Shown: positions 1 to 8,629, numbered from the stretch's first letter. The stretch: 25,515 nt of DNA from JANQRV01 sp964533785 (GCA_964533785.1 CAZHNG010000056.1:1-25515); one strand, 5' to 3'. Numbers and translations: made by a program. Notes: a model not told the origin generated them from the letters alone.

Positions 1-7
1 GAATTTT

Positions 8-50
8 TAGTCTAACTTCTAGAGTCTAGCGTCAAAAGTCTAGTATTCGT
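8..50. repeat. Three short direct repeats with 14-bp period
   Basis: The heptamer-like unit AGTCTA(G) starts at 9, 23 and 37, exactly 14 bases apart, with diverged bases between copies. The array may extend beyond the left edge of the window. It lies in non-coding DNA about 180 bases upstream of the patatin-like gene. The function is unknown; it may be a remnant of an intergenic repeat family. Confidence 0.45.
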
Positions 51-83
51 ATTAATCACCAAATTTGTTACAATAGAGATGAT

Positions 84-146
84 TTTTATTGGAAACAATT
101 AAAAAACAAGTTGCTCAGTATTTCATTCAAATGGTCTCCAATAAAA
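84..146. repeat. 10-bp perfect inverted repeat upstream of patatin-like gene
   Basis: TTTTATTGGA at 84-93 is the exact reverse complement of TCCAATAAAA at 137-146, with 43 bases between the arms. It lies upstream of the candidate promoter -7 box at 170-177. It could be a spaced operator or the base of an RNA or DNA stem. In AT-rich DNA a 10-bp match could also be chance. Confidence 0.4.
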
Positions 147-169
147 GATGAAGAAAAAAGGACTCAAAT

Positions 170-177
170 TACGTTTG
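170..177 (+). promoter_or_regulatory. Candidate Bacteroidota -7 box (TACGTTTG)
   Basis: TACGTTTG fits the Bacteroidota -7 consensus TAnnTTTG and sits 55 bases upstream of the preferred ATG of the patatin-like gene. No TTG is found at the usual 17-23 base spacing upstream, so the -33 element is missing or weak. Confidence 0.4.
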
Positions 178-231
178 CAATTTTATGCAATTTTTTTTAA
201 CCAGCCATAAGTGGCTAAGGTTTTCATAAAC

Positions 232-2532
232 ATGAAAAAATGGCTGTATAATCTTTACTATTCTTTTGCTTTTCAATTGGTTGTTTTCCATCTGAGGAGT
301 AATCACCTTTTATTGGGTTTATGGATCGTTCTTATTTTGTTTATATCTGGAGGATTAGCTTCGAAACTTGGTGCCCGCTATTTGTTTCTCGATCCTGAAT
401 ATCTTGATCACGTAGATTTTTGGAGTTTCCTTTTCCTCGGCTTTGCCTATGGTGGGTTTCTGATGAGTTGGAATTTGACAACTTACCTGCTGAGTGCTCA
501 TCAGTTTACCTTTCTGGCTACCCTGTCGCGGCCTTTCACAAAATTTTCTCTGAATAACGCCATCATTCCTTTAGGGATGTTGTTTTTTTACCTGGCCAAT
601 ATTATCATTTTTCAATATGGTGCATTTTCTGCTTATGAAATCTTTCTTAATTGCTTGGGCTTTCTTTTTGGCGGGTTCACCCTGATATTATTTTATTCAT
701 TATATTTTCACATTACCAACCGTGATATTACCTATTATAGAAAGCGGAGTAAAACACCACCGAACTTGATCAAACAAATTGCTCCAGGTTACCGGGCGGT
801 GGACTTAAATTACATTAAACAAGACACCAATAGTTGGAACGTCAGGACTTTTTTAAATGAGTCCTTCCAGTCGCGATTGGTAAGAAGTGTGGCTCATTAT
901 GATTCCAAGCTATTAGCCAATATTTTCAAACAAAACCACCTGAATGCTTTATTGATTCAGTTATTGAGTATGCTTTTACTTATTGGTATTGGTTATTTGG
1001 TTAATAATCCCGCTTTTCGAATTCCTGCGGGCGCAAGCCTGCTCATTTTAATGAGTATACTTATTGCCGCTATCGGAGCATTGACCTACTGGTTTAACGA
1101 ATGGAGGGTTACCGTTATCATTCTTCTTCTGATTGGTATCAACTACATCACCCGATTGGGGTTTTTGTCGCATCCCAACCAGGCTTACGGATTGAATTAT
1201 CATACAGAAAAAGCCATCTATCACAATGACTCTTTACAAAATTGCCTCTTAGAAAAAGTAAAAAAGGATAAACAAAGTACCAAAAAAATACTGGAGAATT
1301 GGAAGGACAAAGTAACAAAGGAAAGTAAACAAAAACCCAAGATGGTTTTCATTGCTGTAAGCGGTGGCGGATTAAAATCGGCCTTATGGTCCGTTCAAGT
1401 TTTGCAACAAATGGATAGTTTGCTCAATGGAAAGTTATTTGATCATACTGTTTTAATATCGGGCGCTTCTGGCGGAATGATGGGGATGTCCTTTTTAAGA
1501 GAACTTTATCTGAGACAATTAAATGATCCGACGATCAATGTTTATGATGCGCAGTACAGAAAAAAAATTTCCCTTGATTTGTTAAACTCGATCGCCTTTT
1601 CCATTATTTCAAAAGATCTATTCATCCCCCAAAAAGTAGTTGAAATAGGCGGGTATGATTATTTTATTGACCGAGGTTATGTTTTCGAACAACAATTTAA
1701 TGAAAACACCAATCATATTCTCGATAAAAAACTCACGGATTATACGCTGCCTGAACAACGTGCTGATATTCCATTATTGTTTTTTACCCCAACCATCATC
1801 AATGATGCCCGCAAGATGATCATCTCTCCGCAAGGCGTCTCTTATATGATGACCTCCCCCATAGGTGCCGAAAATACCGATATTGTAGAAATTGACGGGG
1901 TTGACTTTGGCAGGCTGCTGGAAAAGCAAAACGCAAATAATCTTCGTTTCTTGACCGCCATGCGTACGAGCGCCACCTATCCATACGTACTGCCTAACGT
2001 CCATTTACCTACTGTGCCCGAAATTGAATTGATGGATGCCGGTCTTCTGGACAATTTTGGGATATCCACGAGTCTCAGGTTCATTCATGTATTCAATCAA
2101 TGGATCAAAGAAAATACAAGTGGGGTCATTCTGCTGCAAATCAGTAGCTCGGTAAAATTCGAGCCTATTCAGCCAAGCAACGGTAGTGGTATCATCGAAT
2201 CACTCTTCAATCCGTTAGGTATGGTTACTACTAAACTTTTTACCATACAAGAATATAACCATGACAATGATCTGGGCCTAACCTTCGATTTGTTGGGAAA
2301 AGAAAATTTTGATGTTGTAAGGTTCATCTGCCGACCCAACAAAAAAGGAAAACCAGATGCTGCCATCTCTTTTCATCTGACAGAAAGGGAAAAAGAATTC
2401 ATCCAGCAAGCTTTTTACCTCGACCACAATCAGAAGGCTGCGAAAAAACTAGTCGAACTACTGAAAGAGGGGCCGGCAACAAATCAAAGCAATCTTGTAG
2501 GAGAAGCTATCAGAAAACCTCAGAATCAATAA
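232..2532 (+). CDS. Membrane-anchored patatin-like phospholipase family protein
   Basis: This is a predicted serine lipase/acyl hydrolase of the patatin family, placed in the membrane. The catalytic part is complete. The oxyanion loop GGGLKS is at residues 378-383. The nucleophile elbow GASGG carries Ser413. The dyad aspartate is Asp602 in the DAG motif. About 350 residues precede this domain. They hold some four hydrophobic segments within residues ~15-165 and two or three more at ~240-315, so the lipase domain is tethered to a multi-spanning membrane region. ATG at 232 (766 aa, MKKWLYNLYY) is preferred over an in-frame GTG at 211, because AAGG lies about 11 bases upstream of the ATG. The substrate cannot be read from the sequence. 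It is transcribed alone and converges on the downstream protease gene. Confidence 0.85.
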   Translation: MKKWLYNLYYSFAFQLVVFHLRSNHLLLGLWIVLILFISGGLASKLGARYLFLDPEYLDHVDFWSFLFLGFAYGGFLMSWNLTTYLLSAHQFTFLATLSRPFTKFSLNNAIIPLGMLFFYLANIIIFQYGAFSAYEIFLNCLGFLFGGFTLILFYSLYFHITNRDITYYRKRSKTPPNLIKQIAPGYRAVDLNYIKQDTNSWNVRTFLNESFQSRLVRSVAHYDSKLLANIFKQNHLNALLIQLLSMLLLIGIGYLVNNPAFRIPAGASLLILMSILIAAIGALTYWFNEWRVTVIILLLIGINYITRLGFLSHPNQAYGLNYHTEKAIYHNDSLQNCLLEKVKKDKQSTKKILENWKDKVTKESKQKPKMVFIAVSGGGLKSALWSVQVLQQMDSLLNGKLFDHTVLISGASGGMMGMSFLRELYLRQLNDPTINVYDAQYRKKISLDLLNSIAFSIISKDLFIPQKVVEIGGYDYFIDRGYVFEQQFNENTNHILDKKLTDYTLPEQRADIPLLFFTPTIINDARKMIISPQGVSYMMTSPIGAENTDIVEIDGVDFGRLLEKQNANNLRFLTAMRTSATYPYVLPNVHLPTVPEIELMDAGLLDNFGISTSLRFIHVFNQWIKENTSGVILLQISSSVKFEPIQPSNGSGIIESLFNPLGMVTTKLFTIQEYNHDNDLGLTFDLLGKENFDVVRFICRPNKKGKPDAAISFHLTEREKEFIQQAFYLDHNQKAAKKLVELLKEGPATNQSNLVGEAIRKPQNQ

Positions 2533-2544
2533 TAGTATAGTTTT

Positions 2545-2708
2545 AATACACTGTAATATAAGTTTCTTAGTGTTTTGAACCACCGGATTTTTGTCCAAAT
2601 CGAGGCGCGGCGGAGCCTCGTGGCCATAGTCCCGAAGGCGAGTACGTAACGAAGAGTTGGGCAAAAAGACGGCTTCAAAATGCTAAGAAATTTGTGTTAC
2701 AGTGTATT
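2545..2708. repeat. Long inverted-repeat element between convergent genes
   Basis: The arms 2545-2579 and 2674-2708 pair over 35 consecutive positions in + strand RNA: 30 Watson-Crick pairs and 5 G-U pairs, with no mismatch. After a small internal loop, pairing resumes as 2583-2585 with 2670-2672, then 2588-2598 with 2657-2667, then 2600-2601 with 2654-2655. The tip (about 2602-2653) is GC-rich, unlike its surroundings, and has its own hairpin, CGAGGC (2601-2606) with GCCTCG (2615-2620). The right arm ends on the last base of the downstream protease's stop codon. No convincing target duplication is seen. It may be a MITE-like or other dispersed palindromic element, and it could also act as a terminator for the lipase gene. 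Confidence 0.75.
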
Positions 2709-4342
2709 TAACTTTCTAAAATGCTTTGGTAGCGTTCCTGATCCAGCAATAACTGAATTGCCTCCTTCACCTCTTGATCATTGCGCAGATTCATTTGTGT
2801 TTTACCCCTTTGGTAGTAATACCGGCCGGCAATTTCCTTTTGGATTAAATCAATGATCACAGCCTTTTTATTTTGGATGGCATTAGCTTTGGCAAGGGCT
2901 ATTTTCTTTGTCATTGTTTCGATATCTGCATCCAAATCCTGGTTTTCTTTTGCTGCTGTTTCTTTCAACTGCTTCAGGATTTTTTCACTTTCGATATCGT
3001 AAGTAAAATTTTTCTGCTCGACGAATTGAACAAACCCATTGAAGTCATTGAATTTGAATTCTTCTATCGGTGGAATACTGTCATTTTCGAGGCAGAACTG
3101 CGTTACGTAATCAAAAATGATGTTTTGATCGATCAAGTTTTCTACCAAAGGCCCATGGTCTGGTTTTTCAATGACAACGTCGGGTTTGACCCCCCCACCG
3201 TCTAAAACAAGGCGTCCGTTTCTGGTTTTGAACTTTGCTCTTTTCTCATCCGGAATGTTAACCGGTTCTCCATTTTCGTATTCCACACTTTGGATACAAC
3301 GCCCGCTGGGAATATAGTATTTGGCAATAGTGATCTTGACCTTGGAATTGTAACCAATGTCGAGCGTATTCTGAACTAAACCCTTACCGTAAGATCGCTG
3401 TCCCAGTAAAACTCCCCGGTCGTAGTCCTGGATCACGCCACTTACAATCTCAGAAGCAGAAGCAGAGTTTTTGTTAATTAAAACCACTACCGGTAGTTCT
3501 TCATCGTAGGCCATTTCTCTGGTATTAAAACTTTGATCCCAATCTTTAACTTTTCCTTTGGTCGTAACGACTACTTCTCCCTTGGGAATAAAAATATTGG
3601 AAAGGTTGACCGCTTCGTTCAAAAGGCCCCCGCCGTTATTACGCAGGTCGAGAATGATCCCTTGCAAATCCGGCTTTTCTTTTTTCATTTCTTTGATGGC
3701 TGAAAGAACATTACCACCTGCATTTTGGGTGAAAGTCGTCAAGGCCACATAGCCAATATTGTCTTCTACCAAACCGGAATAAGGGACATTGGGGACCTTA
3801 ACGTCGCTACGCATCAGTGTGAGTTTAACGGGATCTTCCACCCCCGGTCTTTTAACCATAATGTCGACGGTCGTTCCGGCAGCTCCCTGTAAAAAGTCGT
3901 TAACTTCTTCCGGGGTTCTACCTTCAGCAGAGTTCCCGTTAATACTTAAGATTTGATCACCTACTTTCATGCCGGATTGATCAGCGGGTTGGTCTTTATA
4001 CAATTCCGTAATGGTAACATATTTTCCTCTTACCGCGCTTTTAGCACCAATTCCGTAGTAATTACCTTCAGAACGCAGCCGGTAACCTTCAATATCTGAT
4101 TCAGAAATGTAATTGGTAAAAGGATCGAGAGAGCCAACCATAGCGTCTATACCAGTTCGCATCACTTGCCCGGGGTCAAGGTCGTCAACGTAATAAGTAT
4201 TGAGCTCTTTATACAAATTAGTAAAGATTTCAATATTCTTTATGATCTCGAAATATTTGTTCTTCTCTAAGGAAGTGGTTGTGGCGGAAATGCCAATTAC
4301 TAATACGACAACCAATCCTAATACTTTTGCTACTCGCTTCAT
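2708..4342 (-). CDS. S41 family C-terminal processing peptidase (CtpA/Prc-like)
   Basis: This is a predicted exported serine protease that trims or degrades envelope proteins from their C-terminus. A signal peptide or membrane anchor covers residues 1-21. A tail-specific protease N-terminal helix region follows, then a PDZ domain at about 95-180 with the GIG entry and a GMKVGDQI core. The S41 catalytic domain spans about 190-360. By spacing to E. coli Prc, the catalytic Ser-Lys pair is Ser295 (in SASASE) and Lys320 (in SYGKG), with Asp306 also conserved. The C-terminal ~150 residues are charged and helical, as in Bacteroidota members. At 544 aa it is full length. The start is the ATG just before MKRVAKVLGL. 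It lies 55 bases downstream of the Fe-S protein gene on the same strand, so cotranscription is possible but not shown. Confidence 0.92.
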   Translation of the reverse strand: MKRVAKVLGLVVVLVIGISATTTSLEKNKYFEIIKNIEIFTNLYKELNTYYVDDLDPGQVMRTGIDAMVGSLDPFTNYISESDIEGYRLRSEGNYYGIGAKSAVRGKYVTITELYKDQPADQSGMKVGDQILSINGNSAEGRTPEEVNDFLQGAAGTTVDIMVKRPGVEDPVKLTLMRSDVKVPNVPYSGLVEDNIGYVALTTFTQNAGGNVLSAIKEMKKEKPDLQGIILDLRNNGGGLLNEAVNLSNIFIPKGEVVVTTKGKVKDWDQSFNTREMAYDEELPVVVLINKNSASASEIVSGVIQDYDRGVLLGQRSYGKGLVQNTLDIGYNSKVKITIAKYYIPSGRCIQSVEYENGEPVNIPDEKRAKFKTRNGRLVLDGGGVKPDVVIEKPDHGPLVENLIDQNIIFDYVTQFCLENDSIPPIEEFKFNDFNGFVQFVEQKNFTYDIESEKILKQLKETAAKENQDLDADIETMTKKIALAKANAIQNKKAVIIDLIQKEIAGRYYYQRGKTQMNLRNDQEVKEAIQLLLDQERYQSILES

Positions 4343-4397
4343 GAAAAATGGTTTTACTTAATACTATAGACTATTAAACGCAGTAATGGCTGCTTTG

Positions 4398-6224
4398 TTA
4401 TTGAATCAGTTTTACTTCGTTTTCACTTATATGGATAGTTCTGAGCGCTTGCGCACGATCATTTACATCCATTGCACTATTTTCCAGTCTGAGAACCCCC
4501 CGCGGACAAACGGCTGAACAGACTCCGCAACCAACACAAGACGCGCGAACAATATCCTGCCCTCTTTGAGCGTACCACCGCACGTCAATTCCCATTTCGC
4601 AATAGGTAGAACAGTTCCCGCAGGAAATACATTGTCCGCCGTTGGTGGTAATACGAAAGCGTGACTTGAAGCGTTGAACCAATCCAAGGTATGCTGCCAG
4701 CGGGCAACCGAAACGGCACCATACCCGGTTACCCATGATCGGGTAAAATCCCGTTCCCACCACACCGGCAAATCCGGCTCCGATCACGAATCCATACCAC
4801 TGCTGGATATTATTGGTCTGAATACCAAAAACCTTACTGTCGCCCGAAAAATAAGTGTAGAGCGTTAACCCCGTCATAATTACAGCAAAAACCAACACCC
4901 CGTGAACAATAAACCGTTCAAATTTCCAGGCCCGCAAACTTTTATCAGATAGCTGCCGGTAGGGATCACCAAATGTTTCCGCTAGCCCTCCGCAACCACA
5001 AACCCAGGAACAGTACCAGCGTTTACCATAAAAATAGGTGATAACCGGCACCGCTATGACGATAAGTGCAATTCCCCAGACCATAATGAATAAACCAAAA
5101 GCTCCGCTGTTGATAAGCTCATTCAAATTCCAGGCGAAAAAGAAATCGTAATCCAAGGGCCAAATATTCTTAAAATCATACCAAGGCTGATTTAAGCGAA
5201 CAAGGATCTCCGGAATCAGAAAAGCAAAGGCCAATTGGAAAAACATAACTGAAAACGTACGGATGATCTGATATTTATTATGCTGGTATTTTGTGATCAT
5301 CCGCATCCCCATCACCAGAACAATAATCGTATACAACAATCCGTATAAAAACCACTGACTGGCTGGATTACCGCTTATATTTTGGCTGATGGGGTCAACC
5401 ATGTGCACCCAGGCGGTGATGTGTTGCGGTACCCAATAGAGTAAAATATAAAATCCAATCAAATACACACCGGTTATAATACCCAACCAGGCCGAAGCAC
5501 TGTAAGGGCCGGCTGACCTGGCAGGAAGCTTGATCTCTGTGTTCTTGCCCTGTAACACCAAGAAGCCAATTAATAAAGTAACTATCAGAGTAACCGCCGG
5601 CCAGAATAAATTTTGATTCATGTAGAATACTCCGTACAGTAAAATACCAATGAGTGCGGCACCCAGGAAAATACTTCGCCAACTAATTTCTAAACCCCGG
5701 GTTAAAGCACTATGGTAGATATGATTGTGCTTAATGCCCGGAATTTCCGAAAACTTCGGAAGAATGTAGAAGAGGCCGCTCAATATAGCTAGCCCGATGG
5801 TTAGAAAAAAGAATAAAAGTGGATTGTTGCTAACGGGACCGAAGGCAGAAGCTTTTACGATCGAGAATGCACTTGATTTGTAGACCCAATCTTGCAAACG
5901 CAGGTCCCATTCGCTTTTACCTTCGGGGATATTACCGGCCTCGATGCGTTCTTCAAGACGGGCTGCTGCGCCGTCAAATAATTTTTTTAGCCCATTGGTA
6001 AAGGCAAAGCTGGTTCCATAAGTGTTTTGGTAAAAATTGATAGCTTCAGCTTCGGCCAGCAGTGCTTCGCGGTGGTATTCATTGTTGATGTTTTCCGCAA
6101 TAGCCTTTTCGGAAAGCTGGTAGTTGTCAATACCCAACGAAAGTGTAAATAAGGTAATAGCAATCACAAATAAGCCGATTCCTATCTGCTGAATAGTTGT
6201 TTTATAAGTGGACTTCTTTGACAT
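4398..6224 (-). CDS. Polytopic membrane 4Fe-4S protein, NapH/NosR/CcoG-like
   Basis: This is a predicted membrane electron-transfer protein. It has about ten hydrophobic segments (~15-31, 135-155, 185-202, 208-225, 245-265, 290-307, 325-342, 375-398, 440-458, 478-495). Two cysteine motifs flank the last pair: CxxxCxC at C405/C409/C411, and CxxxCP at C503/C507. The C-terminus holds two ferredoxin-type clusters, C532/C535/C538/C542 and C563/C566/C569/C573. A ~100-residue soluble loop follows the first segment. It lacks the SGAT-like flavinylation motif of NosR FMN domains. The first membrane motif reads CGCGG rather than the usual CP. It lies 39 bases downstream of an FAD oxidoreductase, which is a plausible electron donor. 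The physiological acceptor is unknown. Confidence 0.85.
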   Translation of the reverse strand: MSKKSTYKTTIQQIGIGLFVIAITLFTLSLGIDNYQLSEKAIAENINNEYHREALLAEAEAINFYQNTYGTSFAFTNGLKKLFDGAAARLEERIEAGNIPEGKSEWDLRLQDWVYKSSAFSIVKASAFGPVSNNPLLFFFLTIGLAILSGLFYILPKFSEIPGIKHNHIYHSALTRGLEISWRSIFLGAALIGILLYGVFYMNQNLFWPAVTLIVTLLIGFLVLQGKNTEIKLPARSAGPYSASAWLGIITGVYLIGFYILLYWVPQHITAWVHMVDPISQNISGNPASQWFLYGLLYTIIVLVMGMRMITKYQHNKYQIIRTFSVMFFQLAFAFLIPEILVRLNQPWYDFKNIWPLDYDFFFAWNLNELINSGAFGLFIMVWGIALIVIAVPVITYFYGKRWYCSWVCGCGGLAETFGDPYRQLSDKSLRAWKFERFIVHGVLVFAVIMTGLTLYTYFSGDSKVFGIQTNNIQQWYGFVIGAGFAGVVGTGFYPIMGNRVWCRFGCPLAAYLGLVQRFKSRFRITTNGGQCISCGNCSTYCEMGIDVRWYAQRGQDIVRASCVGCGVCSAVCPRGVLRLENSAMDVNDRAQALRTIHISENEVKLIQ

Positions 6225-6263
6225 GACTCAAATTTTCTATTGCTTGATTTTATCTAGACTGGT

Positions 6264-7601
6264 CTATCCTTTTAAGAAATGAAGGGCAGCTGTAAGTCCC
6301 CTTCTTTTTTTCAGTTTAAGATTGCGGTTGGTTTGTTGATTGTAAATGTCTATCACTTTTTGTTCATACTCTTTATAAAACTCAGGATCAAAATTGGCTA
6401 GTCCGAGATTTTGTAATACATCTTCAACATTCGTTCTATTGGCGAGCCATTTTTCGCAGACTTCATGTCGATAGCGAACCCCCATTAAATTGAAACCTGC
6501 AATTTCATTGGTGTGCTTGTCGTACACCAGGCGTATACTTTTTTTTCCGTCTTCGTGTTCCCAATAAATAGAGCTGTGATTTTCCGGAGAACGACCTGAA
6601 ACGGCTCCATACACCTGGTATTCGATATCAATAAACTTGGCGGAATTAAACCATATACCCGGATCGTATTCAGTAGGATTACCGCAAACGGTATGGGCAA
6701 CTGTTTCGCCCATCATGCGTCCTGTATACCATACGGCTTCAATGGGACGACGACCTTCTCTGGGTGACCTCAACTGAGCACAGTCACCAATGGCATAAAC
6801 ATCTTCCATATTGGTGGCTAAGAAATTGTTTACCAAAACACCTTTTTGGGTCTCTATCCCGGAACCCTCTAAGAAACCAATATTGGGACGGACTCCAGCA
6901 GTCAGCCCTACGTAACCACAATCGATACGCTCACCGTGATTCGTAATTACTGCACAAGCCTTACCAGTGCCGTCGTCCACGATCTCCTTTAGTTCGGTAG
7001 ATAATCGCAAGTCAATCCCATGTTCTTGTATGTGCCTATTGACCATGGCCGATTCCTCTGCAGGCAGTACCATGTTCCAGTAGCTGGGCTCTCTTACCAG
7101 GAAGGTAACCGGGATATGGCGGGAATGAAACATTTCTGCCATTTCAATACCGATCAAACCGCCCCCCACGATCACGGCTCTTTGCAGGTTTTCGCTGCCG
7201 GCTTCCATTTGCTCCAGGTCTTGTAAGGAATACATCCCCCCAACACCTTCCAGGTCCTGGCCCGGCCAACCAAATTTGTTGTACTTCGAGCCGCAAGCTA
7301 TGATCAACTTATCGTAGGAAAGCTTGTCTCCATTTTGAAGGTTTAATTCTTTTGTTGAAAAATCTACTCTTTCAATGTAGGCTTTGAGCAGATCGATACG
7401 GTTCTGTGGCCAAAACCAGTCTTCGTATGGTTTGATGTCTTCAAAACGCATATGCCCCATGTAGACGTACATCAGCGCTGTGCGAGAAAAAAAATGCTCC
7501 GACTCGGCAGAAACTACCGTAATTTTATGATCGCTGAGTTTGCGAATAAATCTTGCCGCAGTTATTCCGCTGATGCCGTTCCCAATAATGACGACGTGCA
7601 T
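6264..7601 (-). CDS. FAD/NAD(P)-dependent oxidoreductase
   Basis: This is a pyridine nucleotide-disulphide oxidoreductase fold protein with two Rossmann sites. The FAD site GNGISG is at residues 7-12. The NAD(P) site GGGLIG is at 146-151. The second FAD motif YAIGD is at 269-273. There is no redox-active CxxxxC disulphide, so it resembles the ferredoxin-reductase / NirB flavin-domain type rather than a thiol reductase. The C-terminal ~120 residues are a dimerisation-like domain with a basic tail. The next gene on the strand encodes a membrane Fe-S protein. I infer that this enzyme moves electrons between NAD(P)H and that protein; direction and substrate are unknown. The start is the ATG at MHVVIIGNGI, which fits the usual short lead into the first beta strand. 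Confidence 0.85.
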   Translation of the reverse strand: MHVVIIGNGISGITAARFIRKLSDHKITVVSAESEHFFSRTALMYVYMGHMRFEDIKPYEDWFWPQNRIDLLKAYIERVDFSTKELNLQNGDKLSYDKLIIACGSKYNKFGWPGQDLEGVGGMYSLQDLEQMEAGSENLQRAVIVGGGLIGIEMAEMFHSRHIPVTFLVREPSYWNMVLPAEESAMVNRHIQEHGIDLRLSTELKEIVDDGTGKACAVITNHGERIDCGYVGLTAGVRPNIGFLEGSGIETQKGVLVNNFLATNMEDVYAIGDCAQLRSPREGRRPIEAVWYTGRMMGETVAHTVCGNPTEYDPGIWFNSAKFIDIEYQVYGAVSGRSPENHSSIYWEHEDGKKSIRLVYDKHTNEIAGFNLMGVRYRHEVCEKWLANRTNVEDVLQNLGLANFDPEFYKEYEQKVIDIYNQQTNRNLKLKKRRGLTAALHFLKG

Positions 7602-7664
7602 AAATTATTGCTTTAGAAAATTTCTTGTGAAGTCAATTTGAACCTTTAAAGTAGGAATTTGTGA

Positions 7665-7679
7665 TTAACCTGAGGTTAA
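7665..7679. promoter_or_regulatory. Perfect palindrome TTAACC-TGA-GGTTAA, candidate operator
   Basis: The two 6-base arms are exact reverse complements around a TGA centre. It lies 64 bases upstream of the FAD oxidoreductase start, in a divergent intergenic region, so it is well placed for a regulator of the redox pair. It does not match the FNR/CRP half-site TTGAT or TGTGA. No factor is identified. Confidence 0.4.
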
Positions 7680-7822
7680 ATAACATAATAAATATGTTCT
7701 TATCTGATGGAAATAGTAACTAAAGTTGACCGGTTGTCGTAAATTGGACAAGAAGAGGGCGAGAAAAATAAAGCTATCCTAAACTTTTGGAAGTTATAAT
7801 CATTTTTCTTATGTCGGACAGA

Positions 7823-7854
7823 TTGGCATTTTATATTAAAAAAAACTACTTTTG
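7823..7854 (+). promoter_or_regulatory. Bacteroidota-type promoter for the T9SS protein gene
   Basis: TTG at 7823-7825 and TACTTTTG at 7847-7854, separated by 21 bases, match the Bacteroidota promoter pattern TTG-N17-23-TAnnTTTG. Transcription would begin near 7860, leaving a leader of about 15 bases before the ATG at 7875. This is the best promoter match in the window. Confidence 0.65.
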
Positions 7855-7874
7855 TAGAATCTTAAAATGACTCT

Positions 7875-8621
7875 ATGAATAGAACTCTACCATATTTACT
7901 CTTATTTATAGCTTACACAGTTATTGGAAACTGCCAGGAAAGCGCATTGTCCATAACCCCTAAGTCGGTGGAAGAAAGTTTTACCGTTGATCTTAATGAC
8001 CCCGATCTGGATCTGGAACTGATCACAACGATCAGTAATGAAAGTGCTGAAGACACCCTTTTCCTGAAATGGGAAAGAAGTATTCTGGACACTCCGCTTG
8101 AATGGCAAACCCAAGTATGCGATAACAATCTGTGTTACGATCCCGGTGTGAGCAGCAACTTTGACGGCAATGTCAATGCGCCGGTATTTTTAGAACCCAA
8201 TTCCTCTTTTGAATTGATCTTTCACGTATTGCCCAATCAGACCGCTGGGATAGGTCAATTTCAACTGGTTTTTTCCAGAACCGATGAGTCGGAAGTTGCC
8301 TTGGATACCATAAATTTTGTTGCGAGTGTATCTGATCTTACAACCAGCGATGATGATTATTTGAATGAACGGGCAAACTTAAGTGTTTATCCCAATCCGA
8401 CCAATGAATATTTTCACTTGACTAATCCGGACCTGGTAGACGAGATCATCGTTTACAGCATGCTCGGCAGAAAGGTAAAGACTTTTTCAACCCGTTTTAA
8501 CAACCAAAATCAATTTGACGTAACTGACCTTTCAGAGGGCCTGTATTTGCTTAGCTTGATCAATTATGATAAAGGAGTAATCAAGACCCTTAGACTCAGC
8601 AAAAGGACCTACCGCCCATAA
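7875..8621 (+). CDS. Secreted protein with type IX secretion C-terminal sorting domain
   Basis: A signal peptide (residues ~1-19) is followed by a beta-rich region of about 140 residues with a close cysteine pair, C82/C87. A type A T9SS sorting domain covers about 168-245. It starts at the typical NLSVYPNP motif (168-175) and ends with the usual basic C-terminus. The protein should be exported by Sec, then carried across the outer membrane by the Por/T9SS machinery, with the sorting domain removed. The body has no enzyme motif I recognise; it resembles small beta-sandwich surface proteins. No lipobox is convincing, because the residues before Cys20 are IGN. It is transcribed divergently from the redox genes. 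Confidence 0.88.
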   Translation: MNRTLPYLLLFIAYTVIGNCQESALSITPKSVEESFTVDLNDPDLDLELITTISNESAEDTLFLKWERSILDTPLEWQTQVCDNNLCYDPGVSSNFDGNVNAPVFLEPNSSFELIFHVLPNQTAGIGQFQLVFSRTDESEVALDTINFVASVSDLTTSDDDYLNERANLSVYPNPTNEYFHLTNPDLVDEIIVYSMLGRKVKTFSTRFNNQNQFDVTDLSEGLYLLSLINYDKGVIKTLRLSKRTYRP

Positions 8622-8629
8622 TAGATAGT

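Noticed and set aside
2458..2664. A 68-codon open frame on the minus strand overlapping the end of the lipase gene and the hairpin element
   Set aside because: It runs through the GC-rich core of the inverted repeat and antisense to the lipase C-terminus, with no domain or ribosome-binding site. More likely a by-product of the repeat.
7875..7934. Lipoprotein signal ending at Cys20 of the T9SS protein
   Set aside because: The residues before the cysteine (IGN) do not fit a lipobox, and the C-terminal T9SS domain predicts a different route.
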